64,000 nucleotides of DNA from Labia minor (taxonomy: Eukaryota; Arthropoda; Insecta; Dermaptera; Spongiphoridae). The stretch lies in the NCBI GenBank assembly GCA_963082975.1, contig OY720350.1, positions 46,082,734 through 46,146,733 on the forward strand, read 5' to 3'. Both the position numbers and the translations under genes were made by a program. A model generated the notes under the pieces. That model was given only the letters and a program-made list of their open reading frames with translations, was not told the origin of the DNA and made no database searches. Shown piece after piece: positions 35,476 to 48,035 of the stretch (the first letter of the stretch is position 1; each line of letters starts with the position of its first letter).

Positions 35476-36199
35476 CACTATTAATTTCAAACCTCCATTA
35501 ATTTTTCCTCGCCATTCAAATAATAACATACAAACAGAAAAGTAGGCGTGTTGATATAAAATATATACCTGTGACACCGAACTATCACTCGACCCTTTAA
35601 CCAATTTATACAATTTATTTTTATATACTTTAAAAATTTTACAATTTTTTAATTATTTATTATAATTGTTAAATGGAATTTCTAAAAATGACCCATTAAA
35701 AATTTGTTTCCTAAAATGTTTCAAAATAATTCAAAGAATATTTTGTTTATAAGTTTATTTTTTTAATATTTTATTTATAAAACACGAAAACATTTAAAAT
35801 TATATGAATAATTGATCTCATAATTGGATTTTTCATTTTCAATTGACGATTTGAATTCATAAAATATTAAAAAAAAACTTTTAAAACTTTTTAAATTATA
35901 TTCAAGTAAGTATATAAGAATATAAGATATATTATGGGTGAATTCAAAATGTATGAAGGGACACATAGATAGATATAACATTTACAATAATAATATATAT
36001 AATTAATTTACTGATTAAATTAAAATGTATTTTAAATAAGAACACAAAAACAAATAAATGTTTTATCTAATTGAATATTTGATATTGTTTGAATATTTAG
36101 TAAATAATATTTTATAATATTTACCGGAGTATAATAAATTGATAACGTCATTTAATTCTCCTACTATATATCGAATCGAATATAAAGATAAATCTTCTT

Positions 36200-36500
36200 T
36201 TAAACGTTGTGTGAAACAATTTCAAATAATTTAAATGTAAAACTATTAATGAAATTAAAAAATCAAATATATGAATATAATATAAATATTTTTAATTTTA
36301 TTTTAAGAATAGATATATATATCTCACAGGCGGTGGTTGTGACGTCATCCATATATTATAAATTTAAATTAAGAAGAACTAATAAAGTTTCGTGAGATGT
36401 GATCAATAAAACTCAATTTTTCTTTATAAATACTATCACAGGTGTGAATTTCAAAAAAATCGTTAGAGCGGTTTTTGAGAACAATGAAACAGAGAAACAA
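36200..36500. repeat. Dispersed repeat related to 5640-5900
   Basis: It shares CTCACAGGCGGTGG, GTGACGTCA and GATGTGATCAATAAAACT with the cluster around 5750-5835. This is the same repeat body without clear termini. Confidence 0.6.
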
Positions 36501-36513
36501 TTTTTACTCGTAT

Positions 36514-36552
36514 AAGAAGATAAGAAGATAAGATAAGATAAGATAAGATATA
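36514..36552. repeat. AAGAT/AGATA microsatellite
   Basis: Short tandem AGATA units after the repeat at 36200. Confidence 0.75.
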
Positions 36553-36559
36553 TAATCAT

Positions 36560-38640
36560 AATAATTATCAATTTATTAGATCTTCAAAAAATAAAGATTT
36601 TTTTGTTAAATAATATTTAAATTAACTACAGACAACATAAATTTTAACTATATAATATTTGATTACTTGTATTTATAGATAAATTACTTATGTTTTAAAT
36701 TAAGATTAATTAATATCATGATAATCTCAAAATTTAATTGGTTTTATAGATTATAGCAGAAGTATTTACTTATTTTCGCTTTCTGTAAATAAGGAAAATT
36801 TTGAGGTCAATTATATTTATGAAACTATTAATATTAAATAGAATAGAAAAATAATAATTACAAAGTCCATTTATGTAGATTATTTTGAAAAATAAAGAAT
36901 GAACATTTAAGATATATAGTATTTTTTGAGAACATAAAACAATTCCTTCTAAGGAAATAAACGAATTAATGAATGTGCTGTTTTTAAAATGCATAAACAC
37001 TTCAAGGTAAATAGGATTTATTTCTGACTTATCACAAATATATATGTAAATAGAATGCTATAAAAGTATTTTAAATTATTATGTATGGCGTTTTAGAATA
37101 ATGCTTGACATCTTCTCGTGATGATGAATCACACAGTAAAGTCTGTTAGTAGGAATGAAATAGAATTTATTTATTTTTATTTTATTTTCATAGACATTTG
37201 TATAAGAAAGGATTATCAGGGTTGTAAAGATATAATTAAGGCCAAAGATTAAATAAATTATTTTATTTTATTTTATATATAGAAATAAAATATACCTATA
37301 TTTATATTATTATAGAAATAAAATTGAAACTATAGTTTTTTCATTTATTATTTATCTAATTTTCATTAGTGTTTTACTAATTATATTCATTTTTAAGATT
37401 CAATAAATTCGTTAGTAACGACAAGAAATTATGAAAATATTTAACTTTTAATTCATTTTTTATTTTTATTTTTTTAAATTGGAAAATATTAAAAAATAAA
37501 GAAATAAGATAAATGTAGATTAAAAATAACATAAAGTTTCAATCGTATGGGATAGGTTTGGTCTAGACTTCCAGCTCTAACGACCTTTAAAGGACATAGT
37601 TTAAGCACTAGCTCGATGATTCATCAATTTGTTATGATTATGAAACGCCTTCTTGTGTATTGGAGTCATAGAATAAAATTATCAAGTGGTCATATAAGAA
37701 AGAACCAAGTAATAGATCATTTATATATTAAAAGTGAGAAAGAGAGAAATTCAAATTATTTTTATTGTATATACACAATATTTAATCATACAAAGAATAT
37801 CAAAGCCTTTTTTTATATTCATCGAAAAATATATTTATATTCTTTGTAATCTAATTTTATAATTTATATTCATTCACATGTAATATTCTTTTAAAGCTCA
37901 CTCTAAAGCTAAAGCTTCAACCCTTTTTATAAACCAAATTGTTTGAGAGTATCATATTTATTTATTAATTTAATTTGGTCACAATTAGTGTTTAATAATT
38001 CTATCACAAAACAAATTCTATCAAATGAATAAATAAAATCGGTGAAAATTAATTAATATTAATTCATTAAAAGAATAGAATAGATTATATTGGAAAGATT
38101 TCAGAATAATTTTTTAGTATTTAATATATAATTTAGTGAAATGTATAAACTCATTATCATAGGAAATCTAATTTCATATTTAAATTATATATTTAATTTA
38201 GATATTTTTTTAATGATAGAATGTTCTTGAAAAAAATTATCATTTAATTTACTAGTAAATATTGATTTTAAATAAGATCCATATTATATATATATAAGTA
38301 AAAATCAATATAAAAAAAATTATTAATTAATTAATTTTATTGTATGTTTGACAATTTAAATTGTAATTTTAATTATATATTTTATTTTTAGTATCTATAT
38401 CATATATATATCTAAAATTTATAATTTATTCATGTTTTAATTTATTTTTTGGAGATTGAACAGATGTCATCAAAATAAAATGATACAAGACTTAATCAAA
38501 TATAAATAATAATATAATATCGATTTTTTGAGAAAATAAATACAAAGAAAGGCACTAGATAGAGAGATAGACTTTAATCTTACAAAAAAAGGTTTGAGCC
38601 AATAACAAAAATTTTAAAATTTTTCTCAAAGGATAATACA
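36560..38640. other. Gene-free AT-rich stretch
   Basis: Only chance frames. One patch at 37545-37620 (GGTTTGGTCTAGACTTCCAG, TCTAACGACC) is less AT-rich than its surroundings. Confidence 0.45.
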
Positions 38641-38667
38641 TAAAAATTTCTTTATATATAAATTTTT

Positions 38668-39314
38668 ACCGACCGACGATAGTAAGGGAGGTATTGTTTT
38701 CACACCAAATTTCAAATGTGGAGATTTTTACATATCTAACGGAAAAAAAGTATTTTTAGCATGTCTGTCCGTCCGTCCGTCCTTATAGATGTGTACAACT
38801 TGAACGGCTCAACGGATTTTGATGAAATTTGGTATATTTACTTAATGCATCAATATGATGCATTGATCAACTTTTGGTGTATATCCGGAAACCGGAAGTG
38901 GTAGAATTAGCGTTTCGCGATAGGAAGGGAAGGGTTATTTTCACACCAAATTTCACATGAAGAGATTTTTTACCTATCTCCACAAATCATGCAGATTGTA
39001 TTGGTTTTATCGTCGGGAAAAATCATCTTCATTAGATTTTTCTTAATTTAAAATTATATGACGTCACCCAGCCCTTCATGACGTCGCAGCCTCCTTATTA
39101 TGATCCCGGGAAAAACCACGGGCAACGCCGGATATTTCAGCTATATATTATAAATAAAATAAAATTAAAAATATTTATCTTATATCCATATCTGTTTTTT
39201 ATTGCATTAATCGATACATTTAATTAAATTATTTGAAATTGTTTCTGTATCTGGAAATTACTTTATTTCAAACCGTCGGTCGGTTCTTTGCCTGGCCACA
39301 GGTCAACTTATTTT
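38668..39314 (-). repeat. Dispersed repeat family R1, copy 2
   Basis: Reverse orientation to copy 1. It starts ACCGACCGACGATAG and ends with CGTCGGTCGG plus the outer phrase TGGCCACAGGTCAACTTA. It contains the repeated GGTGTGAAAATAACC-type phrases and TGACGTC sites, with only a short GTCC tandem (about 38766-38783). Confidence 0.75.
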
Positions 39315-39399
39315 AATGTTAAATTCGAAAGTTGGGTTTCATTAGTTTTTCTTGATATCTAAAGTGGAGATATAGCCAAACTTTGATTCCTGTTGTATT

Positions 39400-39560
39400 T
39401 TGTTATTATGGAGATTATTAAAGGCAGCTGGAATAAAAAGAATTAAAGACGTCAGGTGAGGTTGAAAGGAAAACAGAGCCTCTCCATCCGAGGAAAGCCA
39501 GGTGCAGATTTGGATGATAAACACCGGGCACAAGCACAGCACGTGCCCTGAGCATCTGCC
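39400..39560. other. GC-raised island, unknown
   Basis: Clearly less AT-rich than its surroundings (AGGAAAGCCAGGTGCAG, CACCGGGCACAAGCACAG, CACGTGCCCTGAGCATC). A minus frame of 82 codons covers it but has no recognisable domain or splice partner. It could be regulatory DNA, a non-coding RNA exon or an old insertion. Confidence 0.35.
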
Positions 39561-40649
39561 GTCAATAGATTGGATTTTTTTAAAGAACAAATGGCCTTTT
39601 TTTGTTTAAACGATACCCAATGGAAAATTTGGAATGGATTTTCAAGTGTTGATTCTTTATATATAAAAATGAGGAAATGAAATTTACAACTTTCTATTCT
39701 CTTTTATATATTTTCTTAAATTTCTATAAAATAATAGATAAGCAAAATTCTAAAATTGATAAAAAAAAATTAATTATTTATTATCATTTATTTTCATCAT
39801 TTTCAATAAAATATAATAAATTTCATTAAGTAAGCATTTCACACTTATACAGGTAATGTGCCACTGAGAAGCCAAACCGATTAACTCTAATTTTTAAAAT
39901 TTTGCTAGTAATGTAATGGATGTAATCTGCAACATATGAAGTGAATAATAAACTTGATAATCTTAATATTGCAATGCAATATACATTTTTCTGTAATCAA
40001 TAACCCTGAATTTCCTATAAGCTGTGAACTTTGGGCTTCATTTTCTCAGTTTGTTTATATGTGGAGATAATTGCTTTGGCTTTTGAGTGACACATATATA
40101 TAATTAACTAATAAAAAATTAAATTTAAAATATATTGATTTTAAATTATTTTTAAAATTGAATATATTTGCAAATTTAATGGGAATTTATTTATAATACA
40201 AGAAGTTGATGAATGTCACTTCCTGGATGTCTAATGACAATTACTAATTCATTTTTTTTTAAATTCTTATCTTGACAAATGAATAGAACTAAAATTAAAT
40301 AAAAAAGGAATAAAATAAGAATTTTGTGGAATGTAAAAATTATGTCATATATTAAGAAGAGATTATTATCAAACTGTTATCGAAAATAATAATAAAATTG
40401 ATAACAATTTTCTTGAAAAAGATTTAAATTGATAATGATTTTTAAAATTATCATCAATGAGCTGATAAGAGAAGTTGAAGAATATTATATTTAACGGTTG
40501 CAATTTTCCGTCCTCATTTCGAACTTAATAAAAGGATGGATTTGAATTTGAATTTAAGATTTACGATTGATCCTTTTACTTTATAATTATTTAATGATTC
40601 TAAGGCAAATTAGCGTCAAAGGCCATTGGTGTCATGAAATAATAATTTA

Positions 40650-40800
40650 TCATTCCTCAATCAAAAACCATCTTTCCATCCACGAAACCTCCTCTAAAAG
40701 AGATGAGCCATCTTCACCTGGGTCCAGCCAGCCAGTATTCTAACTGATTCCATTGTTTCAAACCACACTCTTCCCAGTCAGGTCACGCAGATGGAAAAAC
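40650..40800. other. GC-raised island, unknown
   Basis: Includes CACCTGGGTCCAGCCAGCC and CTTCCCAGTCAGGTCACGC. No open frame of note on either strand. Confidence 0.35.
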
Positions 40801-42269
40801 AAATTGTATTGTGATTTTCTTCACTAACAATAATAATTAAATATATATATATATATAATAAAAAAATAATAGTAAATAATTATTAATAATAAATCATTAT
40901 AAATTAAATTTAATAACTCAATCCTAACTAAATAGTTGATTAAATTCTTGAAATTATCAGAATTATTCAATAAACTCTGAATATTTGTATTCTATATTTT
41001 AAACAAATTGTCATGTATATATATAGAGAGAGAGAATATTCATATTGTCATCAGAAGAAAAGAGAAGATTAAATTAAAAGTTTATAGAAAGATTTGTATA
41101 AATTCTAAAACAAAACTCAAAAATAGGCGAAATGATTTTTTGTTTCCCTTTCTAAATGAACATTTAAATAAATATCCAAACAACAACAAAATTCATTATT
41201 AATAATTATTACACCATAATTAGGATTTTCCTAATTAAATTTTATCTCTTATCAATAAATAATTATTAACTTATTAATGGATTTATTTATTTTTTTATTG
41301 ATCTTGTGAAAGAAATAATTAAAGGTTAATGAACGCAAAATACAAAGAAATGATTTATTAAAAGATTATAATGCAATAAATTTTATTGTACATTGATAGT
41401 AGTGCTGGTCTTGAATAAAGACAAAAGATTTTAAACAAAATATGATAAGAAGATAAGTAGATAAAGTAATTACATATCTGTCTGTCATTACTAGAGTATT
41501 TAGTTTTTCTAGGAATCAACTAAATATGGTTATATTATCTAAATGAATTAACTTTTTGACAAATGTGTTAGAAATATTTTTTATTTAATTTTTTTACAAA
41601 TATTAAATGTGTGTTTTGGAATGCAATAATAATAATAATAAATTAATAAAACATATATATATACACTTACATATATAAAACTGCTATTGATTGTAATTCA
41701 GAGAATAACCAAGAGTATCATACATTTTGGATCTTCCCAAATTCTTGAGTTAAAGAATTTTGAAATCTAACTTGATATCTCAGATAAAATGAAATAAACC
41801 ATATTGATATATGAAATATCAAAAATAAAATGAACCTTTGGTTATAAGAAGATATAATTATTAAGATTGTGTTGATTATAATTATAGATTATAATTTTTT
41901 ATTAAATGTATGATTTCTAATTAAATAATATCTTATCATTATAGAAAAATATTTGATTTTTCATATTTTATTGTGTAGAACAATTTCATCTAAAATAACA
42001 AATCATTTTAATTCCCTGAACTGTCCTATATAAGTTTTATCATTGAATTTTGGAAACTATGATATATACGAGTATTTAAGATTATATACAAGATATTGGA
42101 ATAAAATACAAGAAATTTTACTTTCGATTAAAATATTATATATATAAAACTTATTTTTAAATAAATAATTATAATATAAATTCACCAAAAATAAATTCTT
42201 GTACAGTACTTATTTAGGATATTCCTAATTGATTCTAAAATATTTCCAAAATTTCCTATGTTTATTAAA

Positions 42270-42425
42270 GGCTTCGCTTCCCCTTATCTGATGGCAACCA
42301 TCAATACATAACAATTCTATTGGCCGGTTAATCTATTGTTAGTCCGAAAATGCCATATTTGGAACAAAAGGCTTATTCCCTATAAATGAATACAGAATAC
42401 CATTTGGACACACATATCTATGTTC
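42270..42425. other. GC-raised island, unknown
   Basis: Includes GCTTCGCTTCCCCTTATCTG and TTGGCCGGTTAATC. No gene seen. It lies just left of R1 copy 3. Confidence 0.3.
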
Positions 42426-42492
42426 AATAATTATATCACATTATAACAAAAGTTGCGCTATTATGATCAGCTAATATTTTTGAAAACTATAA

Positions 42493-43098
42493 GAAATAAG
42501 TTGACCTGAGGCCAGGTCCGAACCGACCGACGGTTTGAAGTAAATTAATTTCCAGCTACAGAAACAATTTCAAATAATTTTAATATATCTATTAATGTAA
42601 TAAAAAACAGATATGGATACAACATAAATATTTTTAATTTTATTTTATTTATATATGTAAGACCAGCGTGTGATGTCATGAATGGCTGAATGACGTCATA
42701 TAATTTTAAATTAAGAAAAATCTAATAAAGATGATTTTTGTCGAGGATAAAACCAATACAAAGTGCATGATTCGTGGTGATATGTAAAAAATCTCTTCAT
42801 GTGAAATTTGGTGTGAAAATAACCCTTTCCTTCCTATCGCGAATCGCTAATTCTACCACTTCCGGTTTCCGGATATACACCAAAAGTTGATCAATTCATC
42901 ATACTGATGCATTAAGTAAATATACCAAATTTCATCAAAATCCGTTGAGCCGTTCAAGTTGTACACATCTTTAAGGACGGATGGACAGACAAACAGACAT
43001 ACTTTTTTCCGTTCTGTTCGTGGAGATATGTAAAAATCTCCACATGTGAAATTTGGTGTGAAAACAATACCTCCCTTACTATCGTCGGTCAGTAAAAA
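42493..43098 (+). repeat. Dispersed repeat family R1, copy 3
   Basis: Same orientation as copy 1, starting AATAAGTTGACCTGAGGCCA and ending ATCGTCGGTCAGTAAAAA. The tandem is reduced to a few GGAC/AGAC units. Confidence 0.75.
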
Positions 43099-43699
43099 AT
43101 ATAAAATATCAAATGTAGCTAACTACCATAATATAAAAACGTATATCAAATTTCTTGTTTTGACGTTAAAAAGAAATAAGATTAAATTTTAATGGTAAGT
43201 GATCTCATAACGAGATGTAGAATATTATTTACAATAATAAGCAAATTTCAGATTATAAATATTTATTTATTTAGAATTTTATCTAAAAAGTATGAACGAT
43301 ATAATACTTATGTATACGAGTATTGACTATTTGTGTCTTTATTTAATTAAATGTAATGAAATAAATTCGAAAATAGTTTTTATACATATATTTATTTAGA
43401 AAAATGTAAAATTAATATTTGTATCAATATTTATTATATATATATTATTATAAGTTTCTGAAAAAATTTGTTTGAAATTTTTTTTTTTTATAATTTCATT
43501 TCAGAATGATATGTACAGTAATAATAATAATTTATTAATAAATGATTATAATAACTTTTCCATATAATTATGCATGTGTGGGGAAAACATTATTAAATAT
43601 ATGAGGACAGCTATAATTTTTATAAATAAAAAATATTCTAAAAATAAAGAAATAAATTTGTATTATTCTACTACTTTTTAATTCTTTAGATATTTTATA

Positions 43700-44110
43700 A
43701 TAATATTCTAGCCTGGAGGTACAAACGGCTCCCCTTTAGGAACTAATTGAAAAGAGAGCATTATTTTTTTTTAATTTTCATTTCCTATATGCCTCCCTTA
43801 AAGTACGATGTAACCCTCTTCCTGAGACGGAGAGAATAGTGAATGATATTTAAAATTCAATTTGTCCATGGCGTCAAAAAAGAAGTCAGTTACTACCTTG
43901 AAGGGACCCCTGACAGCTGCTGGGTGTCCAGATGTTTTCTCCCTTGGAGAGCACAGACAAGTTTCTCGATTGGAAATGAAATCAAGTAATAACTTGTTGG
44001 CGATTTAAATCAACCAACCCTCAAGCTTCCCACATCCAATCAGCATCCACTCCCTATCATCTCCATTCCAGTGAATAGATGATTCATTTATAAATAAAAT
44101 ATTAAAAAAG
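43700..44110. other. Largest GC-raised island in the gene-poor region
   Basis: About 400 bp with much higher GC than neighbours (AGCCTGGAGGTACAAACGGC, GGGACCCCTGACAGCTGCTG, ATCCAATCAGCATCCACTCC). Frames on both strands are broken by stops, so it is not an obvious exon. It is a candidate cis-regulatory element or non-coding RNA. Confidence 0.4.
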
Positions 44111-47100
44111 AGGCCTTGCTATTATTCAAGATATACTACCCATTCTTCCTTCATGATTACAACATGTTATAAGCTGTTTTCTTAGAATTCAATATTCTGT
44201 TTGTAATGATAATAAAAATAAGGCAATAATATATATATATTTATATATATTAATAGATGTATATTTATAATAAATAGACACGTCCACTTACCATTCTTTA
44301 AAAAGCATATTTAATTGTTGATCTTCATAGATCTCAAATTTGAAATCATTAAACTTTGAACAAATCTTTTTTTTCAATTTTCTGTTTTTATTTATAACAC
44401 CAACAAATCTATTATATATTATATATTTATGTAAATCAAAACAGTATGCAAAATATTATTAAAAATGATTTTGACAAATATTCACAAGTCCCAAGGTATA
44501 AAAACTGTTGGTGGAAAAAGTTATTATTTTTGACTTATTTCCTTTTACCCTGATGTCGTCCAGATATTTATACCTACATATATGTAAATGAAAGTAACAA
44601 AGTTAATATTTGTTCATTCGTGTTTGTGTGATTAATGTTTATTTGATTTGAGTCCCTCTCCTGATTATCTTGGAGTAAAAAGTATAAGAATAAAGTAAAT
44701 ATAAGTTCGTATAATAAAATTTTTTTTAATACATATATATATATATATCTATGCCTCATAATGCTCACAATAGAGAAGAGACTATTTAAATTGCACTCAA
44801 TTAGAAATAATTATATTATTTAAAGAGTTGGTCATATAAATATATTTAAGTAAAATCTTGATTAAATTAAATTTAATAATAACTTTTTATAATAACAATA
44901 AAACATCTCATTCATATAATTTATAATTTGTTCCTCACCATATGGAAATCTATATTATATCTAAGCAACCCCTAAAATAATTGCATTATTTATTAATTAA
45001 AAGGTAGTTGAATAAATTAAAAAATATAATACTCATCAATTAAATATAGAAAAAAATGAATATTTTAATAGGTATTTGATTTTAATAAATATATTTAAAA
45101 ATAATAACATGAATTATATGAATTTTGTTATTATAAATTGAAGAAAAATAGAAATAAAAATGAATTTACATACCAGCATCATTTTTTGAAAGCTGTTTAA
45201 AAACACTTTATGATAACAACTGAATGGAAAAGAATATTTAAATAAATTTGGGAGGAACACTGTGCTGATAAGATAATACCCATAATAATATTTTCGCAAT
45301 AAAATACTATAGATACATATAATATAATTTATCTGATTTATTAAATATTCAATATATTTTATTAAACATTTATATTTTATAATTAAGATAAATTTTTACA
45401 TCTAAATTTTCATAAGATAAAAACAAATTTTTTCCATTTTATTCTAAAATATAATAGGTATTAGACCATTTACACTTTTTTAATATCCAATGAATTAAAA
45501 ATAAAGTTTAAAGGGAGGAAAATAAAATGTTTAATGTTGAAGAGACAGTTAAAGTCATAAGTATTGTAATAATAGTAATTGCATTACCTTAAGCAATTGA
45601 TGGTTATTTATTAACATGCATTATTATAAAAAAGTTTTAGAACAAATTTACGATCTTTTATTATTTATATTTGAAATTCTAAATTTAGCCAAGTCCTCAA
45701 TTTTTCTTAATCACTCTTTATCTTATTGATAAATTTAATAACTATTTCTATATAGATATAGATAATATATTTTTAGCTATTTTGATATTAGTTAATATTT
45801 TTTATCTATATTTATATTTAGATCTTCTAAATACGTAAAAAAAATATATATATATAAAATAAACTATTAATCTTTTATTTTAGAAATTTTAGCTAGTGAT
45901 GTAGATATATTATATTCTTTTGCATTTATAAGAGAATATATATTAAGAATCTAATAATCATTAATAAATTAAAATAGAAAAAACTATTTTGTGATCTCCG
46001 AATAATATTTTTTGGAACATTTTCTCAAGATTGTCTCTATAATAATTTTACCTGGGTCACTCATAAGCCCCCTCTTAACCTTAATTAACTTAATCTAGTA
46101 CTTCTAACCTCCAAACTGTCTCAAAATTTTAAGACAATTTGGAATTTCTTTTAAAAGTATTATTAACATTTTAGTGAAACTATTATTATTTGTTTTGAAT
46201 GAATTACACTTCAAATTGGTTCACCAGACTATTTACCTAACAGACCCAGAATTTTGCTTAAAAATTATAGATTTATTAGCTAGACTCAGGACTTATTGAG
46301 TGACATGATATGTATTACCGATTACTTTATTGAAATTACTAGATAAAATAATTCATTTCAATTTTAAGTTAGCATTTTAAAAAAATAAAATATTTTTACT
46401 TTTGAAATGAATTCACTTTAATTACTAAAACAATTTAAATTTCTTTAGTATCAGAATTATATTTTTATGAAATATAACATAACAACATAGAAAAATGGAT
46501 TATTAGTTTTCCTTGGTTATTAAACGTCTCCATAAATTGTAATATTTATGAAAAATAACAAAGGTATGTTATTTATCTTTTAAATGATTCAAAATCTCTA
46601 AAACAAAAAAGTGAGCTCTAATATGCTCATTCAATTCAATTTCGTCAGAGACATCGTTGAGATATTTCCAGGTCTTTCGAGGCATATTCAGTGATAGTTA
46701 AAAATATTTGAGAGATGCCTTAATTTTCTCCGTTTAAAGCTATCACAGAGAGTATATCTGAAGTATACCTAGAGTTAGGTTTCTCAACCGTTTTTCATTC
46801 TTTTAACATATAAAGAACATAAAGAACAAAGAAAGGTCACATGTGCTTAAAGTGGTAAAATTCGAGAGATGTTAAAAATATAAGAATAATTTTTTATTAT
46901 TCTATATCAATAAGTCCACTTTTTAATTTTGTTTTTTTTATTTTTAATTTTTATAAAAATATACATTTTTTCTATTAAGTATATGTTCATTTAAAATAGG
47001 TCTACTATTTGATAAGGAAAAAATAATGGCAAAAATGTGTATTGTATACCTGTTATAATTCACAAAATCTAATCTACAAAAAAAAAAATTATTTCTCACT

Positions 47101-47480
47101 TTGTAACCTAGTTTAGATTTTTTAAATAGTAGAATATGAAATAAAATAAAAGCAAGATTAAAATGATTATGTTCATTTAATCACACATAAATAATAAAAC
47201 GCATAATAATTAGGAAATGAATAAAACAATCTAATATTTATCAATTATTTCATATATGAAATCTTATATTGACCTCTTTCTAATTTTTATTCTTTGTTTA
47301 TCAAAAAAAAAAAATAATAATAAAACTTTATAATTGAACAAAAGATTATCTAAAAATATTTTACGTATTAAAAAATTGAATTGAAAAAATTTAAATATGA
47401 CTTCAATTTTATAAAAATTACTACATTTACAGTACACATTTACAACATTTTAATTAATATTTATCATTATATATATATAT
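44111..47480. other. Gene-free AT-rich stretch
   Basis: No exon recognised. A mildly GC-raised patch at 46630-46780 (TTTCCAGGTCTTTCGAGGC) is the only visible structure. Confidence 0.45.
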
Positions 47481-47489
47481 ATATATATA

Positions 47490-48033
47490 AGGTAAAACTG
47501 AGGGATATGACGCACGAATCGGGTTTTTGGCAAATATCAATCGCTAAGCACTATTATGACAATACCTAATACCTATATTCCTAACAGGGTTGGTAAGGTT
47601 GTTGAGGGGGATATTGCTTATGCCAATTTACATATAAAACAAAAATAAAAACTCATAAAGTTTAAATATTTAATTAGGTAACTTTTAATAATTAAAAAAT
47701 GTACATAACTTAAATAAAATGGGACTATGATATTTCTCTCGTCTTACTTAATTATTTTGATGAATATGTGAATAAATAAGTTTAATATTAATTTTAATGA
47801 ATGTGCAAAAGAATACATTATGCTTACAAAAAGTGATTAAACTTCTCTTGTTTTGTTCTTCAAGATGGTGGACAAAACAAATCCTCCTTACACGACAGTT
47901 TGCTTATAACTACGGTAGACACGATATGTGGCTGCAATCTTCTCCAAAACCTTTCTCATGCCAAAAGGCCTATCTTTCGAGATATAGAAAACGCGTCATA
48001 TCCTTAACACCCTGATATCCCTTGGTTTTACCT
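47490..48033. mobile_element. TA-flanked MITE, 544 bp
   Basis: The left end AGGTAAAACTGAGGGATATG and reverse-complemented right end AGGTAAAACCAAGGGATATC are inverted copies. TA lies outside both ends (47488-47489 and 48034-48035). Just inside both ends is a second shared phrase, GATATGACGC. No transposase frame. The TA target suggests a Tc1/mariner or related family. Confidence 0.8.
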
Positions 48034-48035
48034 TA

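Noticed and set aside
39342..39590. 82-codon minus frame over a GC-raised island
   Set aside because: No family resemblance and no convincing splice partners. Kept only as an unexplained island.
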